A stretch of DNA of 57,014 nt from Acidobacteriota bacterium (GCA_011523845.1 WTFV01000188.1:1-57014); one strand, 5' to 3'. Counted from the first letter of the stretch, positions 1-10,402 are shown. Program-made: numbers and translations. The notes: a model not told the origin generated them from the letters alone.

Positions 1-245
1 AGAGGAAGCGCGCCGAAATTGTCCAGAACGAATAGTGGGTACAGGGTAGGGCTAGCGATACTTCACCCGACTGCCGGCGGGCACGAGACGCGCTTCTCGT
101 CGACTCTGCCAAATGGCCGGCCAACTCAGGCGGCAACAAGCGCCAGTGGGTCGACTTCCTGACACTGCTCGGAGTCGTAAACGGACTGAGCCCCGTTGCG
201 GGACGCCTTCAGGCAAGCGGTGAGGGATGGAGTTGGGACAATCTG

Positions 246-3191
246 GTGCACAGCGGTGACGCCCGGGAAGCCCTGGACAAAGACTGGGTAAAAGAAGCGT
301 CGCTCGCATCCTTCCGACACCCCTGGACGGTTTACAGCAGAAGGGGTGAGGCGTGGCGGCTCCCAGGGCAGATCGAGCACGGGGAGCTGCCTGAAGCTGC
401 GAAGGAGGCGTTCCACGAACTCGTCTTCAGGCACCTTCAGGAGCACAACTCCGAGTACCTGACCTTTAAGGTCGGTCGATTCGACCGCCGCCAGCGCAAC
501 TGGAACCAGCAAACGCTGCCCACCCCGCTCGCGACGTTTCTGCGATCCAATGCCTGGGTGGCCGCTGGCATGCGCGAGGAACTCAGGTTCCGCAAGGCGA
601 GTGAATGCTGGGCGTCCCGTACGAAACAGGGCCGACCACCGCGATTCTTGGAACGCATGACCGATACCTTGGCGGGGCTCGTCGAGGACAGCGAGGAGCT
701 TGCCGATCTGGCCTTCGGTGAAACCCTCGGGCTTCGGGACTGGCAGAGCGAGGACTCAGCGCCCGTGCGTCTACAGGAGCTCGCGGTCGTCGCCCCCACA
801 CTCGCGACCTACGACCGCCGGGATTTTCGTAAGGAGTACCGGCGCGCTTGGCTCGATCTGTCGAACACGGATGCACGGCTGCTCCCTGGCCTGGACCTTG
901 CTGTGAGCCGGGACGGCAAGTTGGAGAAGCTAGGCAGCGACGCCGAGACAGTCCCCACGGTGATCGTCACACAGGACGCACAGGCATTCGAGGCCAGAAT
1001 CCTGTCGGCCGCCGGCTACGCGCTATTGGACATCGGCGAAGCCTCGAGCGAGAGAGTAGCCGAACAGCTCACCGCGACCGGCGGCTTCACTCCCCGGCTA
1101 CTCGACGGGGTCGGAGTAACGCTCTTGGTCGACGGCGAGCCCTTCGTACCCAGAACCAGCGACCCGTTGCTAACGTCCCTTGAACTGGGCTGGCTGCCGG
1201 AGGCCGTGATCCTGGGTCACGAAATGTTGGCCGAGGAACTTGAGCGCGGCATCCAGCGCACCACGGTGGAGCGGCGTGTTCAGACAATCAGGGTGAGACG
1301 TTGCCAGACGATCTCACTGGTTGTGGACGAGGAAGACGCGACCCCGAAAGACAGCATGAAGTGGTACGGCGTCCCGCATCCCGTGTTGCCGACGCTCATA
1401 TTGTCGGATCGCGTACGCCTCACGTGGACGACGCTGAGCAGAGACATCTCCCGCACGGTCTCGAGGCTGATAGACACCCGGCTGCGGTTCCTCGAGCCAC
1501 TTCTCCTACGCCTCGCGCTGGGTCGGGTCGCGGATGCGTTGGACGCGCCAAGCGACGAAGCACTTGCCGGAGCGCTCCGGTGCGACGCCCGGACCCTGCA
1601 GGAGCACCGCGCCGCATTGCGCACGGATCTCGTTCACGTTCTATACCTACTGGTGCCTGTCGTTGCCTATTTCGAGGATGTCGCGCTTGCCCGCCAGCTC
1701 GAGAGCGATGCTGAGCGCGCACGGGCCGCGTTCGACATCCGGATGTGGCTCCGGTCGCGACTGACGGACCCGGAACCTGCAACCGATGACCTTGTAGAGG
1801 CTTGCGAGCGGGCGGCGGACCGCGCCGGCCTTCGGCGAGAGCTGGGTCTGGACTACGAGAGGTTCAATCGTTCGCTGCTGGCTCTTGGCGAATCGCCGCT
1901 CTCGAACGAGGCCGAACTCCGTTCGATGTACGACGGCTACCTCCGGCGGCTGGCCCCGCGCATCCTAGAGCGCCTGCGGCGACACCATGCGGCCGACTTC
2001 CGGAACGGGGGCAACCTCGGGACCTACGTGGAACGCAAGACGCTCGCGTTTCTCGAATTCGATCGCACGTGGATGCTGACTAGGGAAACGCTGGACAACG
2101 AGACCGTCGAGGCGCATGTAGCAAGACGGCTCAACCACGTCCTCGGAGAAGACCACGAGGTCAACCTGCCGCCGTCGCGGGGCCTGTCGGAGAAAAACCG
2201 CAAGTCTGTTCGCGCCTTCGCGCTCCGCGCGACCTCCGTCATCCGGGCTTGGTGTCGCCTCAACGGTGTCACGGTGCGAGACCCTTGGCGGAGCGAGGAT
2301 CCGCAGTTCGTGACACGCCATATCGAGAACGCGGGGCTGCTTGACTTCGAGCCTGTCCGCGACGCGCAAATGCCCTCGTTGTGCCATCGCGCCGGCTGCT
2401 GGCCGGACGGTATGCCGCAAACCCTGGAACCAGCGCCGCTTGGACTCGACCAAGCCACCGTTGAGAAGGAGGAGAGGCGCCGCGAACAGGAACACCAACG
2501 AAGAGCCATCGAGAAGCGGAGCATCGACTTCGCCGGAAGCAAGCTCGACACGGCCGATCCGTCTCTTGCTGAGTCGTTTCGGCAATTGGCTGAGAATAGC
2601 ATCGCCGACGACGACGGTTGGTACCGGCGCAGCCGCCAGCAACCCAGATTGGCTGAGTTCGCCGAACCGGAAAGCAGCGGGCGGTCTCCCAGCGGCGGGG
2701 CAGGCGGCGGAAGAGGACTCAGGAAGCCGCCGCCCGATGACTACCGGCAGGCCATGGGGTTAGCCAGCGAGTGGCTGGCGTTCCAGTTCCTGCGTCGCCG
2801 CCACGGCGAAGCCGTCGACGAGACCTCCTGGGTTTCGGGGAATCGCTCCCGCTTCTTCGGCGGGGACGAAGGCGATGATTCCGCAGGCTACGACTTCTGC
2901 GTCAAGACCCCGCAAGCGGAATGGCTCTACGAGGTCAAGTCCTCGCTGGATGACACGCGCGAGTTCGAGCTGACCCCGAACGAAATGCGCGTGGCCGCCA
3001 GTGCGTCCAGGCGCGGCCGGCGACGGTACCGCATTCTCTATGTTCCATTCGTCTTCATGCCGGACCGCTGGTTCGTCCTGGAGTTGCCGAATCCGATGAG
3101 CGACGAGACACGCAGCCGCTTCCAGCAGGTTGGTCGTGGCTCGGTCCGTTTCAGGTTCGAGCATTCCGGTGCCAAACACACAGCGTCCTGA
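246..3191 (+). CDS. Large protein with C-terminal DUF3883 (NO VEIN C-terminal) nuclease-like domain; N-terminus uncertain
   Basis: The protein is about 981 aa from a GTG start. The last ~130 residues show the NOV_C/DUF3883 pattern: an Asp in GYDF, then YEVKSS about ten residues on, then a helix beginning LTPNEM and a strand-rich end. D...ExK is the signature of the PD-(D/E)XK fold. The middle is charged and helical, without a domain I can name. DUF3883 is often the C-terminus of very large proteins with a sacsin/HSP90-like ATPase at the N-terminus and occurs in defence-associated genes; no ATPase is visible here. The same frame is open and looks coding from about base 36 (for example LLVDSAKWPANSGG), with a TAG at 33-35, so the real N-terminus is probably longer and broken or beyond the window. 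The family call is fairly sure; the function is not known. Confidence 0.7.
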   Translation: MHSGDAREALDKDWVKEASLASFRHPWTVYSRRGEAWRLPGQIEHGELPEAAKEAFHELVFRHLQEHNSEYLTFKVGRFDRRQRNWNQQTLPTPLATFLRSNAWVAAGMREELRFRKASECWASRTKQGRPPRFLERMTDTLAGLVEDSEELADLAFGETLGLRDWQSEDSAPVRLQELAVVAPTLATYDRRDFRKEYRRAWLDLSNTDARLLPGLDLAVSRDGKLEKLGSDAETVPTVIVTQDAQAFEARILSAAGYALLDIGEASSERVAEQLTATGGFTPRLLDGVGVTLLVDGEPFVPRTSDPLLTSLELGWLPEAVILGHEMLAEELERGIQRTTVERRVQTIRVRRCQTISLVVDEEDATPKDSMKWYGVPHPVLPTLILSDRVRLTWTTLSRDISRTVSRLIDTRLRFLEPLLLRLALGRVADALDAPSDEALAGALRCDARTLQEHRAALRTDLVHVLYLLVPVVAYFEDVALARQLESDAERARAAFDIRMWLRSRLTDPEPATDDLVEACERAADRAGLRRELGLDYERFNRSLLALGESPLSNEAELRSMYDGYLRRLAPRILERLRRHHAADFRNGGNLGTYVERKTLAFLEFDRTWMLTRETLDNETVEAHVARRLNHVLGEDHEVNLPPSRGLSEKNRKSVRAFALRATSVIRAWCRLNGVTVRDPWRSEDPQFVTRHIENAGLLDFEPVRDAQMPSLCHRAGCWPDGMPQTLEPAPLGLDQATVEKEERRREQEHQRRAIEKRSIDFAGSKLDTADPSLAESFRQLAENSIADDDGWYRRSRQQPRLAEFAEPESSGRSPSGGAGGGRGLRKPPPDDYRQAMGLASEWLAFQFLRRRHGEAVDETSWVSGNRSRFFGGDEGDDSAGYDFCVKTPQAEWLYEVKSSLDDTREFELTPNEMRVAASASRRGRRRYRILYVPFVFMPDRWFVLELPNPMSDETRSRFQQVGRGSVRFRFEHSGAKHTAS

Positions 3192-3409
3192 AGAGCTCGG
3201 ATTTCGGGATTCGCAGCCGCCGGATCCCATACCGAGACGGAGTGGGTCGCTCGAACGATGAGTGTTCTCGGAGGTAAGCCGGAGGACCCCGCCGGATGAG
3301 TTGCGAACGGGGCCGTGGTTGGTGGAAACGCTCGGTGGCGCCACGGAGGAACGGCTGATGAGACGGGACTTGTGAAGGACGGTCTCTCCGGGCCCGGACG
3401 ATAGTCCTG

Positions 3410-3916
3410 CTACCGCCGCAACTGCCGAAGCCGCCGGTTGATTTCCTGGCGAGGGAGAAACACCGTTCGGTCATCGCGCCAGCGTTCGAGCACCGAGATC
3501 AGCCGGTTCTCGCTGCATGCGCCGCGTCGGTGAAGCTCGTCCACGACCCACAGCACGCCATGCACACGCACTCCTGCCTGCGTGGCTACCTGACGCAAGA
3601 GCTGGTCTCCCGTCAGCAGCATGGCGCCCTCGTGACACTGCGCCGACACCAGGCAGAAGCAGTCGTTTGCCGAGAGTTTCGGGTGAAGACTCCTCAGACG
3701 CAGCGCGTCCGCGACCCGTTCCGACGGCAGGTCGAACGTGACGAGGCCGAGGTCGGCCATCTGTCGCCAGTCTCGATCAGCAAGGTCCAGCGCCTCGGTC
3801 CGGCGAATCGGCAGCGGCACCACGAACCGGTGCGGCAGTCTCAGCATGACCGGCAGGAGCCGGACCTTGTGCAGGTCGATCAGGCACGAGGCGTCGTTGA
3901 CGATGACGGATGTCAC
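3410..3916 (-). CDS. PIN-domain protein (putative toxin RNase)
   Basis: The 168-aa protein begins with a strand and acidic residue typical of PIN nucleases (VIVNDASCLIDL). It has a conserved SANDCFCL segment near residue 100, matching the central acidic PIN motif, and LLTGDQ around residue 120, matching the third acidic position. PIN proteins are metal-dependent RNases and usually the toxin half of toxin-antitoxin pairs. Its GTG start overlaps the stop of the upstream XRE/ImmA-IrrE gene by 4 bases, so the two are translationally coupled. I infer that the upstream protein is its regulator or antitoxin. The exact PIN subfamily (DUF3368-like) is less certain. Confidence 0.75.
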   Translation of the reverse strand: MTSVIVNDASCLIDLHKVRLLPVMLRLPHRFVVPLPIRRTEALDLADRDWRQMADLGLVTFDLPSERVADALRLRSLHPKLSANDCFCLVSAQCHEGAMLLTGDQLLRQVATQAGVRVHGVLWVVDELHRRGACSENRLISVLERWRDDRTVFLPRQEINRRLRQLRR

Positions 3917-5001
3917 CGGTCAAGCGGCCCTCTGATTTCCCGTTCGACGTCGCCCAGCGAGCGCTTCAGCAGCTCCGCCGCCCGAACCGGAGAGATCAGT
4001 TCTTCTCCCAGCGCGCGCCAAACCAGACGTTCGAAGCGCCGCGGTCGTTCGAAGGTCGCCAGCCCTTCGTTGTCCGCCATCGGTTCCGGCTCGCGCGTCC
4101 GCCACGAACGGGCATACGTCCGGAAGGCGTACTCGACGCTGGCGGCCGGCAGAATGCGGACATCGCGAAGACGGATCAGCATGGCCGCTGCCGACATTCC
4201 GTAGAAGTGCTTCAGTCGCATCAGCTCCCGGTAGGGGACGCGCTGGCGGCGGAAACCCGCCTCGGCGCGCAGATGATCCGCGGGCGCCAGGAACGCCGCG
4301 GCGAACCGGTGCATCGCCTTCTCGATCGGGAGTTCCGGACGGCCGGTACCGCGGATCACCCTGTGCGCCAGCTCGTGCGCCAAGGTGAGCCGCCGACGCT
4401 CGACGTTGGTCCGGACCGAGATGACGACGGTTTCGGTGCTCGGCCGGTTCCCACTGCGGGTGACACCGCAAGCGAGGCCGTCGCAGCGCGCCGGCAGATC
4501 GGCCGCCACCACGCGGATCCCGCGATCTTCGAGCAGGGCGGTCACGCTCGGCACCGGATCGAGTCCGAGATCCCAACGCCTTCGTAGCGCACCGGCCTTG
4601 TCCTCGACCTCGTCGAAGCTCCCGACATGATCACAACGCAGGTCGCCGAACGGATCGGCAGGAGGCGGGATCTCCAGGATGTCCTCGATGGTCAGGTAGT
4701 CCTCGAGCTGCTCGGTGACGATCGCTTCCGCACACGCCCGATCCTTCGCCGACGTGCCGCTGTGCTTGCGAAACTCGACGCCGGTCAGCGCCTCGACCTG
4801 ACTGCCGGTCAGGAAATCAAGCGAGACGTCGAGCATCCGGCCAAGTCCGATCAACACCGCCGAGTTGGGCATCATCCGGCCGGCCTCGTACTTGCTGATC
4901 GCCTGCGCAGTGATCGGCGGGGACAGCCGCTCCGCCAGTTCGCGCATCGAGAATCCCGCCTTCTTCCGGGCCAGCCTGAGCCGCTGTCCGAGCATCTGCA
5001 C
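3913..5001 (-). CDS. XRE-family HTH regulator fused to ImmA/IrrE metallopeptidase domain
   Basis: The N-terminal ~65 residues are a Cro/CI-type helix-turn-helix (RLRLARKKAGFSMRELAERL, then AQAISKYEAG). A zinc-peptidase domain follows with HELAH at about residues 209-213 and a downstream Glu in EKAMHRFAAAFLAP, the layout of ImmA/IrrE (COG2856). Such proteins bind operators and can cleave regulatory partners. The outermost start is GTG at 5001, but ATG at 4995 sits at a better distance from GGGAGAAGGGG and is the likelier start. The gene is coupled to the PIN gene downstream and divergent from the DUF2188 gene, sharing one short AT-rich promoter region. Confidence 0.9.
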   Translation of the reverse strand: MQMLGQRLRLARKKAGFSMRELAERLSPPITAQAISKYEAGRMMPNSAVLIGLGRMLDVSLDFLTGSQVEALTGVEFRKHSGTSAKDRACAEAIVTEQLEDYLTIEDILEIPPPADPFGDLRCDHVGSFDEVEDKAGALRRRWDLGLDPVPSVTALLEDRGIRVVAADLPARCDGLACGVTRSGNRPSTETVVISVRTNVERRRLTLAHELAHRVIRGTGRPELPIEKAMHRFAAAFLAPADHLRAEAGFRRQRVPYRELMRLKHFYGMSAAAMLIRLRDVRILPAASVEYAFRTYARSWRTREPEPMADNEGLATFERPRRFERLVWRALGEELISPVRAAELLKRSLGDVEREIRGPLDR

Positions 5002-5011
5002 CCCTTCTCCC

Positions 5012-5036
5012 GTGGTTTATAATATGCTCTTGTTCT
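5012..5036. promoter_or_regulatory. Short AT-rich divergent promoter region with overlapping -10-like boxes
   Basis: The 61-bp gap between the XRE/ImmA-IrrE gene and the DUF2188 gene contains a perfect TATAAT at 5018-5023 on the plus strand and TATTAT on the minus strand at 5024-5019. Both lie in an AT-rich patch that stands out in high-G+C DNA. The CTTCTCC and GTTCTCC words flanking it are a possible direct-repeat operator for the XRE protein; that part is inference. Confidence 0.5.
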
Positions 5037-5062
5037 CCAATACATCAACCTGGAGATGACAT

Positions 5063-5287
5063 ATGTCTTCCAAAAACCAGCACGTGGTACCTCGCCCGAA
5101 GGGCTGGGCGGTCAAGGCCGAAACGAATCAGCGTGCGACCTCCGTCCACCGTACGCAGCGCGAAGCGATTGACGTCGCACGCAAAATGGCCGTCAACAGC
5201 GGGTCAGAAGTCATCATTCATGGTCGGGACGGCCGGATCAGAGAACGCAACAGTTATGGCAACGACCCGTTCCCTCCGCGTGGATGA
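5063..5287 (+). CDS. DUF2188 domain small protein
   Basis: The 74-aa protein matches the short DUF2188 family along its length: [12 protein letters not shown] at the start, a HRTQREAI helix, then [17 protein letters not shown] and the usual DPFPP end. These proteins have a small alpha/beta fold and no settled function. The ATG is preceded by GGAG seven bases upstream (5052-5055), which fixes the start. It is transcribed away from the XRE/ImmA-IrrE and PIN genes and may share their control region. Confidence 0.85.
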   Translation: MSSKNQHVVPRPKGWAVKAETNQRATSVHRTQREAIDVARKMAVNSGSEVIIHGRDGRIRERNSYGNDPFPPRG

Positions 5288-5381
5288 ACAACGGGAAGCC
5301 CCCACGGCGATTCGTCCGCAACGGACGCGGACGGGATGACCGAGACTCGTTGGCAGCAGGTGAAACCGGCCACGGGCCGCC

Positions 5382-6380
<999 letters not shown>

Positions 6381-6598
6381 CGCGGGCAGGCCTCGCCGCC
6401 GCTCACTGCCGGTCGACAACCGAATTGCACACGAGGCCGTCGGCGTGCCCGCTGTCGCTCGGCGTCGCGTCGGCTCCGAAGGCGACGGTCCCGGCACCAG
6501 ACTCGCCAGGCGCTCGCTGAACGGAGCTGTCTACTGGTGAACGCTCTCGTGCCGAGCGCAGTCACTCGGGAATCGCTCTGCTCGCCCGTCGCGCACTG

Positions 6599-7681
6599 CT
6601 ACACCAGATAGCGCGCCACTGCCGCCTCGTTCCAGTCCATCCCCAAACCCGGTCCGCGCGCGGTCAGGCAGCCGTCCGCCGGCAGCGGCGGATCGGTGAG
6701 CACCGCGCCGGCCAGGTCCAGGTACTCCAGGTAGTGCGCCAGCGGCGTTACGGGCAGGACGTGGGCGCTGCCCTCGACGAACAGATGGCTGGAGACCGGG
6801 ATGGCGGCGGCCTCCGCCTGTCCCATGGCGCGCAGCCAGCCGGTCACCCCGCCGATCTTCATCAGGTCCGGCATGCAGAAATCGCAGGCGCCCGCGGCAA
6901 GGGCATGCGCCATGTCGTGCCCGAACCACCAGTTTTCGCCGGTCTGGATCGGCACTGGCGAGCCCTCGCGGACCCGGGCGTGTCCAGCCAGATCCTCGGC
7001 GGGCACCGGCTCCTCCACCCACTCCAGGTCGAAGCGGGCGAGCGCCCGGATGCGTCGCAGCGCATCGGGCGCCGTCAGCGACTGATTGAAGTCGATCATC
7101 AGCCGCACGTCCGGCCCGATCACGTCGCGCACGCCGGCGAGGTTCTTCACGTCCCAATCCAGGTCGGCCGCCCCGACCTTGACCTTGATCGCGCGGAAGC
7201 CCTGCTCGACGCTCCGCTGCAGCGCCGGTGCGTCCGCCACCGGATCGACGATGCCGTAGCTGTCGTACGCCGGCACGGGCGCCGCCTCCCCGCCGAGCAG
7301 CTCGACCACCGGCCGCTGCAGCGCCCGCCCCCGCATGTCCCAGAGCGCCATGTCCAGGCCGGACAACGCCATCCCGACCAGCCCCTGGCGCCCCATGAGG
7401 CGAAAGCGCGCCGCCAGATCGTCGGTCACCGCCGCCGGGCAGGCCGCACGGCCCCGCAGCACTTCGTCGAGGTCGTCGACGAAGGCCTTCAGGGCCCGCA
7501 GCACCAGCGTGGTGTACCCGAAGATGTAGGCCCGTCCCGCCGGACCCTCTTCCGACGCGGCGTCGATCAGAAGGAGCGGCGACACCGGGACGTCGCCGGA
7601 CGCGGTGCGCAGCGGCCGGGCCAGTGGGGCGGCCACGGCGCGGGCAGTCAGAGAGCGGATGGTCAGCTCGGACTCGGACAT
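6599..7681 (-). CDS. Mandelate racemase-type enolase superfamily protein
   Basis: The 360-aa protein carries the full catalytic set of mandelate racemase at nearly the same numbering: KxK at K166/K168, metal ligands D197 (in DFNQ), E223 and E249 (in TGEN), the D272-H299 dyad (H299 in SSHLF) and E319 in HYLEY. This family abstracts the alpha-proton of a carboxylate in a magnesium-dependent step. The ATG at 7681 follows GGAGGAG by about six bases, so I reject the much longer upstream reading of the frame. The neighbours are a flavin oxidoreductase and a secreted MBL-fold protein, which do not define the substrate. True mandelate racemase activity is plausible but not shown. Confidence 0.9.
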   Translation of the reverse strand: MSESELTIRSLTARAVAAPLARPLRTASGDVPVSPLLLIDAASEEGPAGRAYIFGYTTLVLRALKAFVDDLDEVLRGRAACPAAVTDDLAARFRLMGRQGLVGMALSGLDMALWDMRGRALQRPVVELLGGEAAPVPAYDSYGIVDPVADAPALQRSVEQGFRAIKVKVGAADLDWDVKNLAGVRDVIGPDVRLMIDFNQSLTAPDALRRIRALARFDLEWVEEPVPAEDLAGHARVREGSPVPIQTGENWWFGHDMAHALAAGACDFCMPDLMKIGGVTGWLRAMGQAEAAAIPVSSHLFVEGSAHVLPVTPLAHYLEYLDLAGAVLTDPPLPADGCLTARGPGLGMDWNEAAVARYLV

Positions 7682-7864
7682 GACGGTCTCCTCCGGGACG
7701 CCACCTGCAACGGCTCCGAGACGGCGTCTCCGACAACACTTTATCCGTATCCGCCGTGGTACGATGGCGGCGCTTTCTGCGAGGCAATCCGCCGTCGTCC
7801 TCGACCGGGCTCTCCTCCGGGACCGGGCAGTCGGGGTACGGCGCGGCGAAGAAGGAGAGAGAAG

Positions 7865-9475
7865 ATGGCGAAGCGTCTCGTCGGCACCGTCGCACTGCTC
7901 ATGCTGGCCGGAAGTCCGTCCGCCGCTCAGGACTTCCCTCCCGGCTACGTCGACCCGGCGCCCCTGCTCGCCGCCGTCGCGGAAGAGATCGGCGAGGCCG
8001 ACCTGCGGTGCCTCTCGTACTCCGGCAGCGGCGGCTACGCCGGCGCGGTGGGCCAGACGTTCGAGAACGCCGTCAACATCGACTGGCCGCGCATCGGCTC
8101 GCTCGACAACTACACGCGCACCCTCAACTGGGAGGCGGGCACGAGCGTGGAGACGTTCGACCGGGAGCCGGGCCTCGCGCCTGCGTCCTGGAAGTACGGC
8201 CTCGGCTGGCGCGGCGGCACGCCCACGCAGACCCGGACGCGCCAGACGCACGTCACCAACGGCATGCACTCATGGCACATGGACGGCGACGGGCCGCCGG
8301 TGGCCGTGCACCCCGAGATCGCCGAGGTCTACCAGCTCGACATGTGGCTGAACCCCCACGGGTTCCTCAAGGCCGCCCGCATGCCGGGCGCCAACCCGGT
8401 GGCTTTCTGGCGCTGGGAGCAGATCGAGAAGGGCCGCGACGGCAACGTCGTGGCGCCGGTCAAGATGCACGTGGTCGCGATCGAGATGTTCGGGAAGTAC
8501 CGCGTGGACGCCACCATCAACCCCCAGAACCTGATCCAGCGGCTCAAGACGACGGTGAACATCCCGGCCCTCGGCGACTTCAACATCGAGCACGAGTCCA
8601 CCAACTTCGTCTCGTTCGGCAACGTCAAGTGGCCGACGAACTGGCACTCGCACCAGGGCTGGGACGACAACTGGCAGTTCTACCGCCAGAGCACCGGGCA
8701 CAACGCCTACGGCGGGTCGTTCCCGGATATCAGGCCCAACGACTGCGGCGACCCGGTGCCGGTTCCGGAGTCGGTGGCCGAGGCGGACTGGTCCACCGAA
8801 GTCACCGTCGACGAGATCGCCGACGGCGTCTACCGACTCGGCGGCAATCCCGCCAACAGCTACATGATCGAGTTCAGCGACTTCGTGGCCGTCTTCGAAG
8901 CCCCCGGCGACGAAGAGTGGAGCCTGAAGGTCATCGACCGGATCACGAAGCTGGCCCCCGACAAGCCGATCCGCTTTGTCATCGTGTCCCACCCGCACTT
9001 CGACTCCATCGGGGGACTGCGCACCTACCTGCACGTCGGGTCGACCATCGTCACCCACATGATCAACCTCGAGTTCCTGAACCACGACGTGCTGACCTAC
9101 GAGCCGCGCACGATCAAGCCGGACATCGTCTCGAAGTGGCCGCCGACCGAGCTGGCCGAGGGCTACAACTACGAGGCGGTCCAGGAGAACTACGTCATCA
9201 CCGACAACTCCCGGATCCTGCGCGTCTACTACGTGCAGCCGCTACGACACGTCGCCGGGATGCTGATGGCGTACCTGCCGGCCGAGCGCATCGCTTTCCA
9301 GGCGGACCTGTTCGACACGCACGAGCCGCCGAAGCCGGCGCAGTTGCCGTCGATGCGCGCGTTGCACACGCAGGTGGAGCGCATGAACCTGGACGTGGAG
9401 ACGCTGGCCCCGGTGCACGGGGAGCCGGTGCCCTGGAGCGACTTCCTGGCGGCGCTCGAGGAGCTCGAGCAGTAG
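7865..9475 (+). CDS. Secreted metallo-beta-lactamase-fold protein with altered zinc motif
   Basis: The 536-aa protein starts with a signal peptide (MAKRLVGTVALLMLAG, cleavage near SAAQ). ATG 7865 follows an AAGGAGAG ribosome site. The N-terminal ~300 residues have no domain I can name. The C-terminal ~230 residues are an MBL fold: HPHFDS beginning at H376, then VTH, RHVAGMLMAY, QADLFD and VHGEP. The usual HxHxDH is HxHxDS here, so one second-site zinc ligand is replaced by Ser; the other ligands look present. Divergent from the enolase gene. It may be a hydrolase with one metal site or a changed chemistry. Confidence 0.8.
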   Translation: MAKRLVGTVALLMLAGSPSAAQDFPPGYVDPAPLLAAVAEEIGEADLRCLSYSGSGGYAGAVGQTFENAVNIDWPRIGSLDNYTRTLNWEAGTSVETFDREPGLAPASWKYGLGWRGGTPTQTRTRQTHVTNGMHSWHMDGDGPPVAVHPEIAEVYQLDMWLNPHGFLKAARMPGANPVAFWRWEQIEKGRDGNVVAPVKMHVVAIEMFGKYRVDATINPQNLIQRLKTTVNIPALGDFNIEHESTNFVSFGNVKWPTNWHSHQGWDDNWQFYRQSTGHNAYGGSFPDIRPNDCGDPVPVPESVAEADWSTEVTVDEIADGVYRLGGNPANSYMIEFSDFVAVFEAPGDEEWSLKVIDRITKLAPDKPIRFVIVSHPHFDSIGGLRTYLHVGSTIVTHMINLEFLNHDVLTYEPRTIKPDIVSKWPPTELAEGYNYEAVQENYVITDNSRILRVYYVQPLRHVAGMLMAYLPAERIAFQADLFDTHEPPKPAQLPSMRALHTQVERMNLDVETLAPVHGEPVPWSDFLAALEELEQ

Positions 9476-9489
9476 CGATCGTCGTACGG

Positions 9490-9580
9490 CTACCCGGCCC
9501 GCAGCGCCTCGACCGGATCGACCCCGGCGGCGCGTCGGGCCGGTAGCCGGGTCGCCACCCGGCCGGGGCCGGACCCGCGC
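9490..9580 (-). pseudogene. Remnant of an ABC-transporter permease C-terminus (MacB/FtsX type)
   Basis: On the minus strand a short frame reads VATRLPARRAAGVDPVEALR and then a stop at 9490-9492. This is the standard end of MacB/FtsX-type permeases, which are common in Acidobacteriota. No upstream permease sequence remains, so only the last ~30 codons survive as a scar between the MBL-fold gene and the YceI gene. Confidence 0.5.
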
Positions 9581-9760
9581 ATGCATGAAACGCCGACTCC
9601 AGCGCGTGGCGACCGGGACATCGGGGCGCAGCCGGTTCGGACGGCAGAGGCTGTCGCGACCACGAGTTTCTGTATAGGTCGCCGCACTCGCCGCCTTTTC
9701 GAGCGTTCGGCGGCCAACGCGACGTTGACAGCCCGGTCGGAGCGTGGTCACACTGCAATC

Positions 9761-10402
9761 GTGCTCCCTTCCCACGGCACAGCGGGGCGAACGCGGCTCC
9801 TGGCACCGGCGTTGCATGTCTGCATCGCTCTTGCACTCCTGCCGGCCCTCCCCGGTGTCGGCCGGACGCAGCCGGCGATCGGGACGGAGTCGTGGAGCAT
9901 CGCGGCCGGTGACGTGCGGGTACGTTGCCGCATGACCGTCGGCGGCAGCTTCGACGCCGTCACGTCCGACGTCTCGGGAACGCTGCGGCGCGGGCCGTCG
10001 GGCCTCGGCTCCTACTCCGGAGAGCTGCGAGTCGCTCTCGAGACGCTCGATACCGGCATCGGCTTGCGCAACGAGCACCTCCGAAGCACCTACCTGGAGA
10101 TCGACCGCGGCCCGGGGTTCCGCGATGCCGTGCTCTCCGGCATCGTGCTCGACGAGCCGCCGCCCGCTGGCGACAGGCGCCACGAGACCGGGTTCTCGGG
10201 CACGCTGACGCTCCACGGCGTGCAGCAGGCGGTCGGGGGCGAGGCGGCGCTGCGCCGGCGGAACGGTCGGATGCAGGTGGAGGCGGAGTTTGCGCTGAGT
10301 CTGGACGCATTCGACATCCCGCCTCCGCGATATCTGGGAATCGGCGTCCGCGACACGATAGAAGTCACGGTCCGGTTCGAGGCGACGAACGGTGAGAGAT
10401 GA
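9761..10402 (+). CDS. YceI-family periplasmic protein
   Basis: From a GTG at 9761 the protein is about 213 aa with a signal peptide (LLAPALHVCIALALLPAL) and a YceI/lipocalin-like barrel: WSIAAGDVRVRC, FDAVTSDVSGTL, the LRNEHLRSTYLEI segment, SGTLTLHGV and the final VTVRFEA strand. YceI proteins bind isoprenoid lipids or quinones. The frame is open upstream to an ATG at 9581, but that stretch does not look coding; TTG 9725 is another option. No strong ribosome site is seen. The stop overlaps the next gene's GTG start, so the pair is likely co-translated. Confidence 0.75.
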   Translation: MLPSHGTAGRTRLLAPALHVCIALALLPALPGVGRTQPAIGTESWSIAAGDVRVRCRMTVGGSFDAVTSDVSGTLRRGPSGLGSYSGELRVALETLDTGIGLRNEHLRSTYLEIDRGPGFRDAVLSGIVLDEPPPAGDRRHETGFSGTLTLHGVQQAVGGEAALRRRNGRMQVEAEFALSLDAFDIPPPRYLGIGVRDTIEVTVRFEATNGER

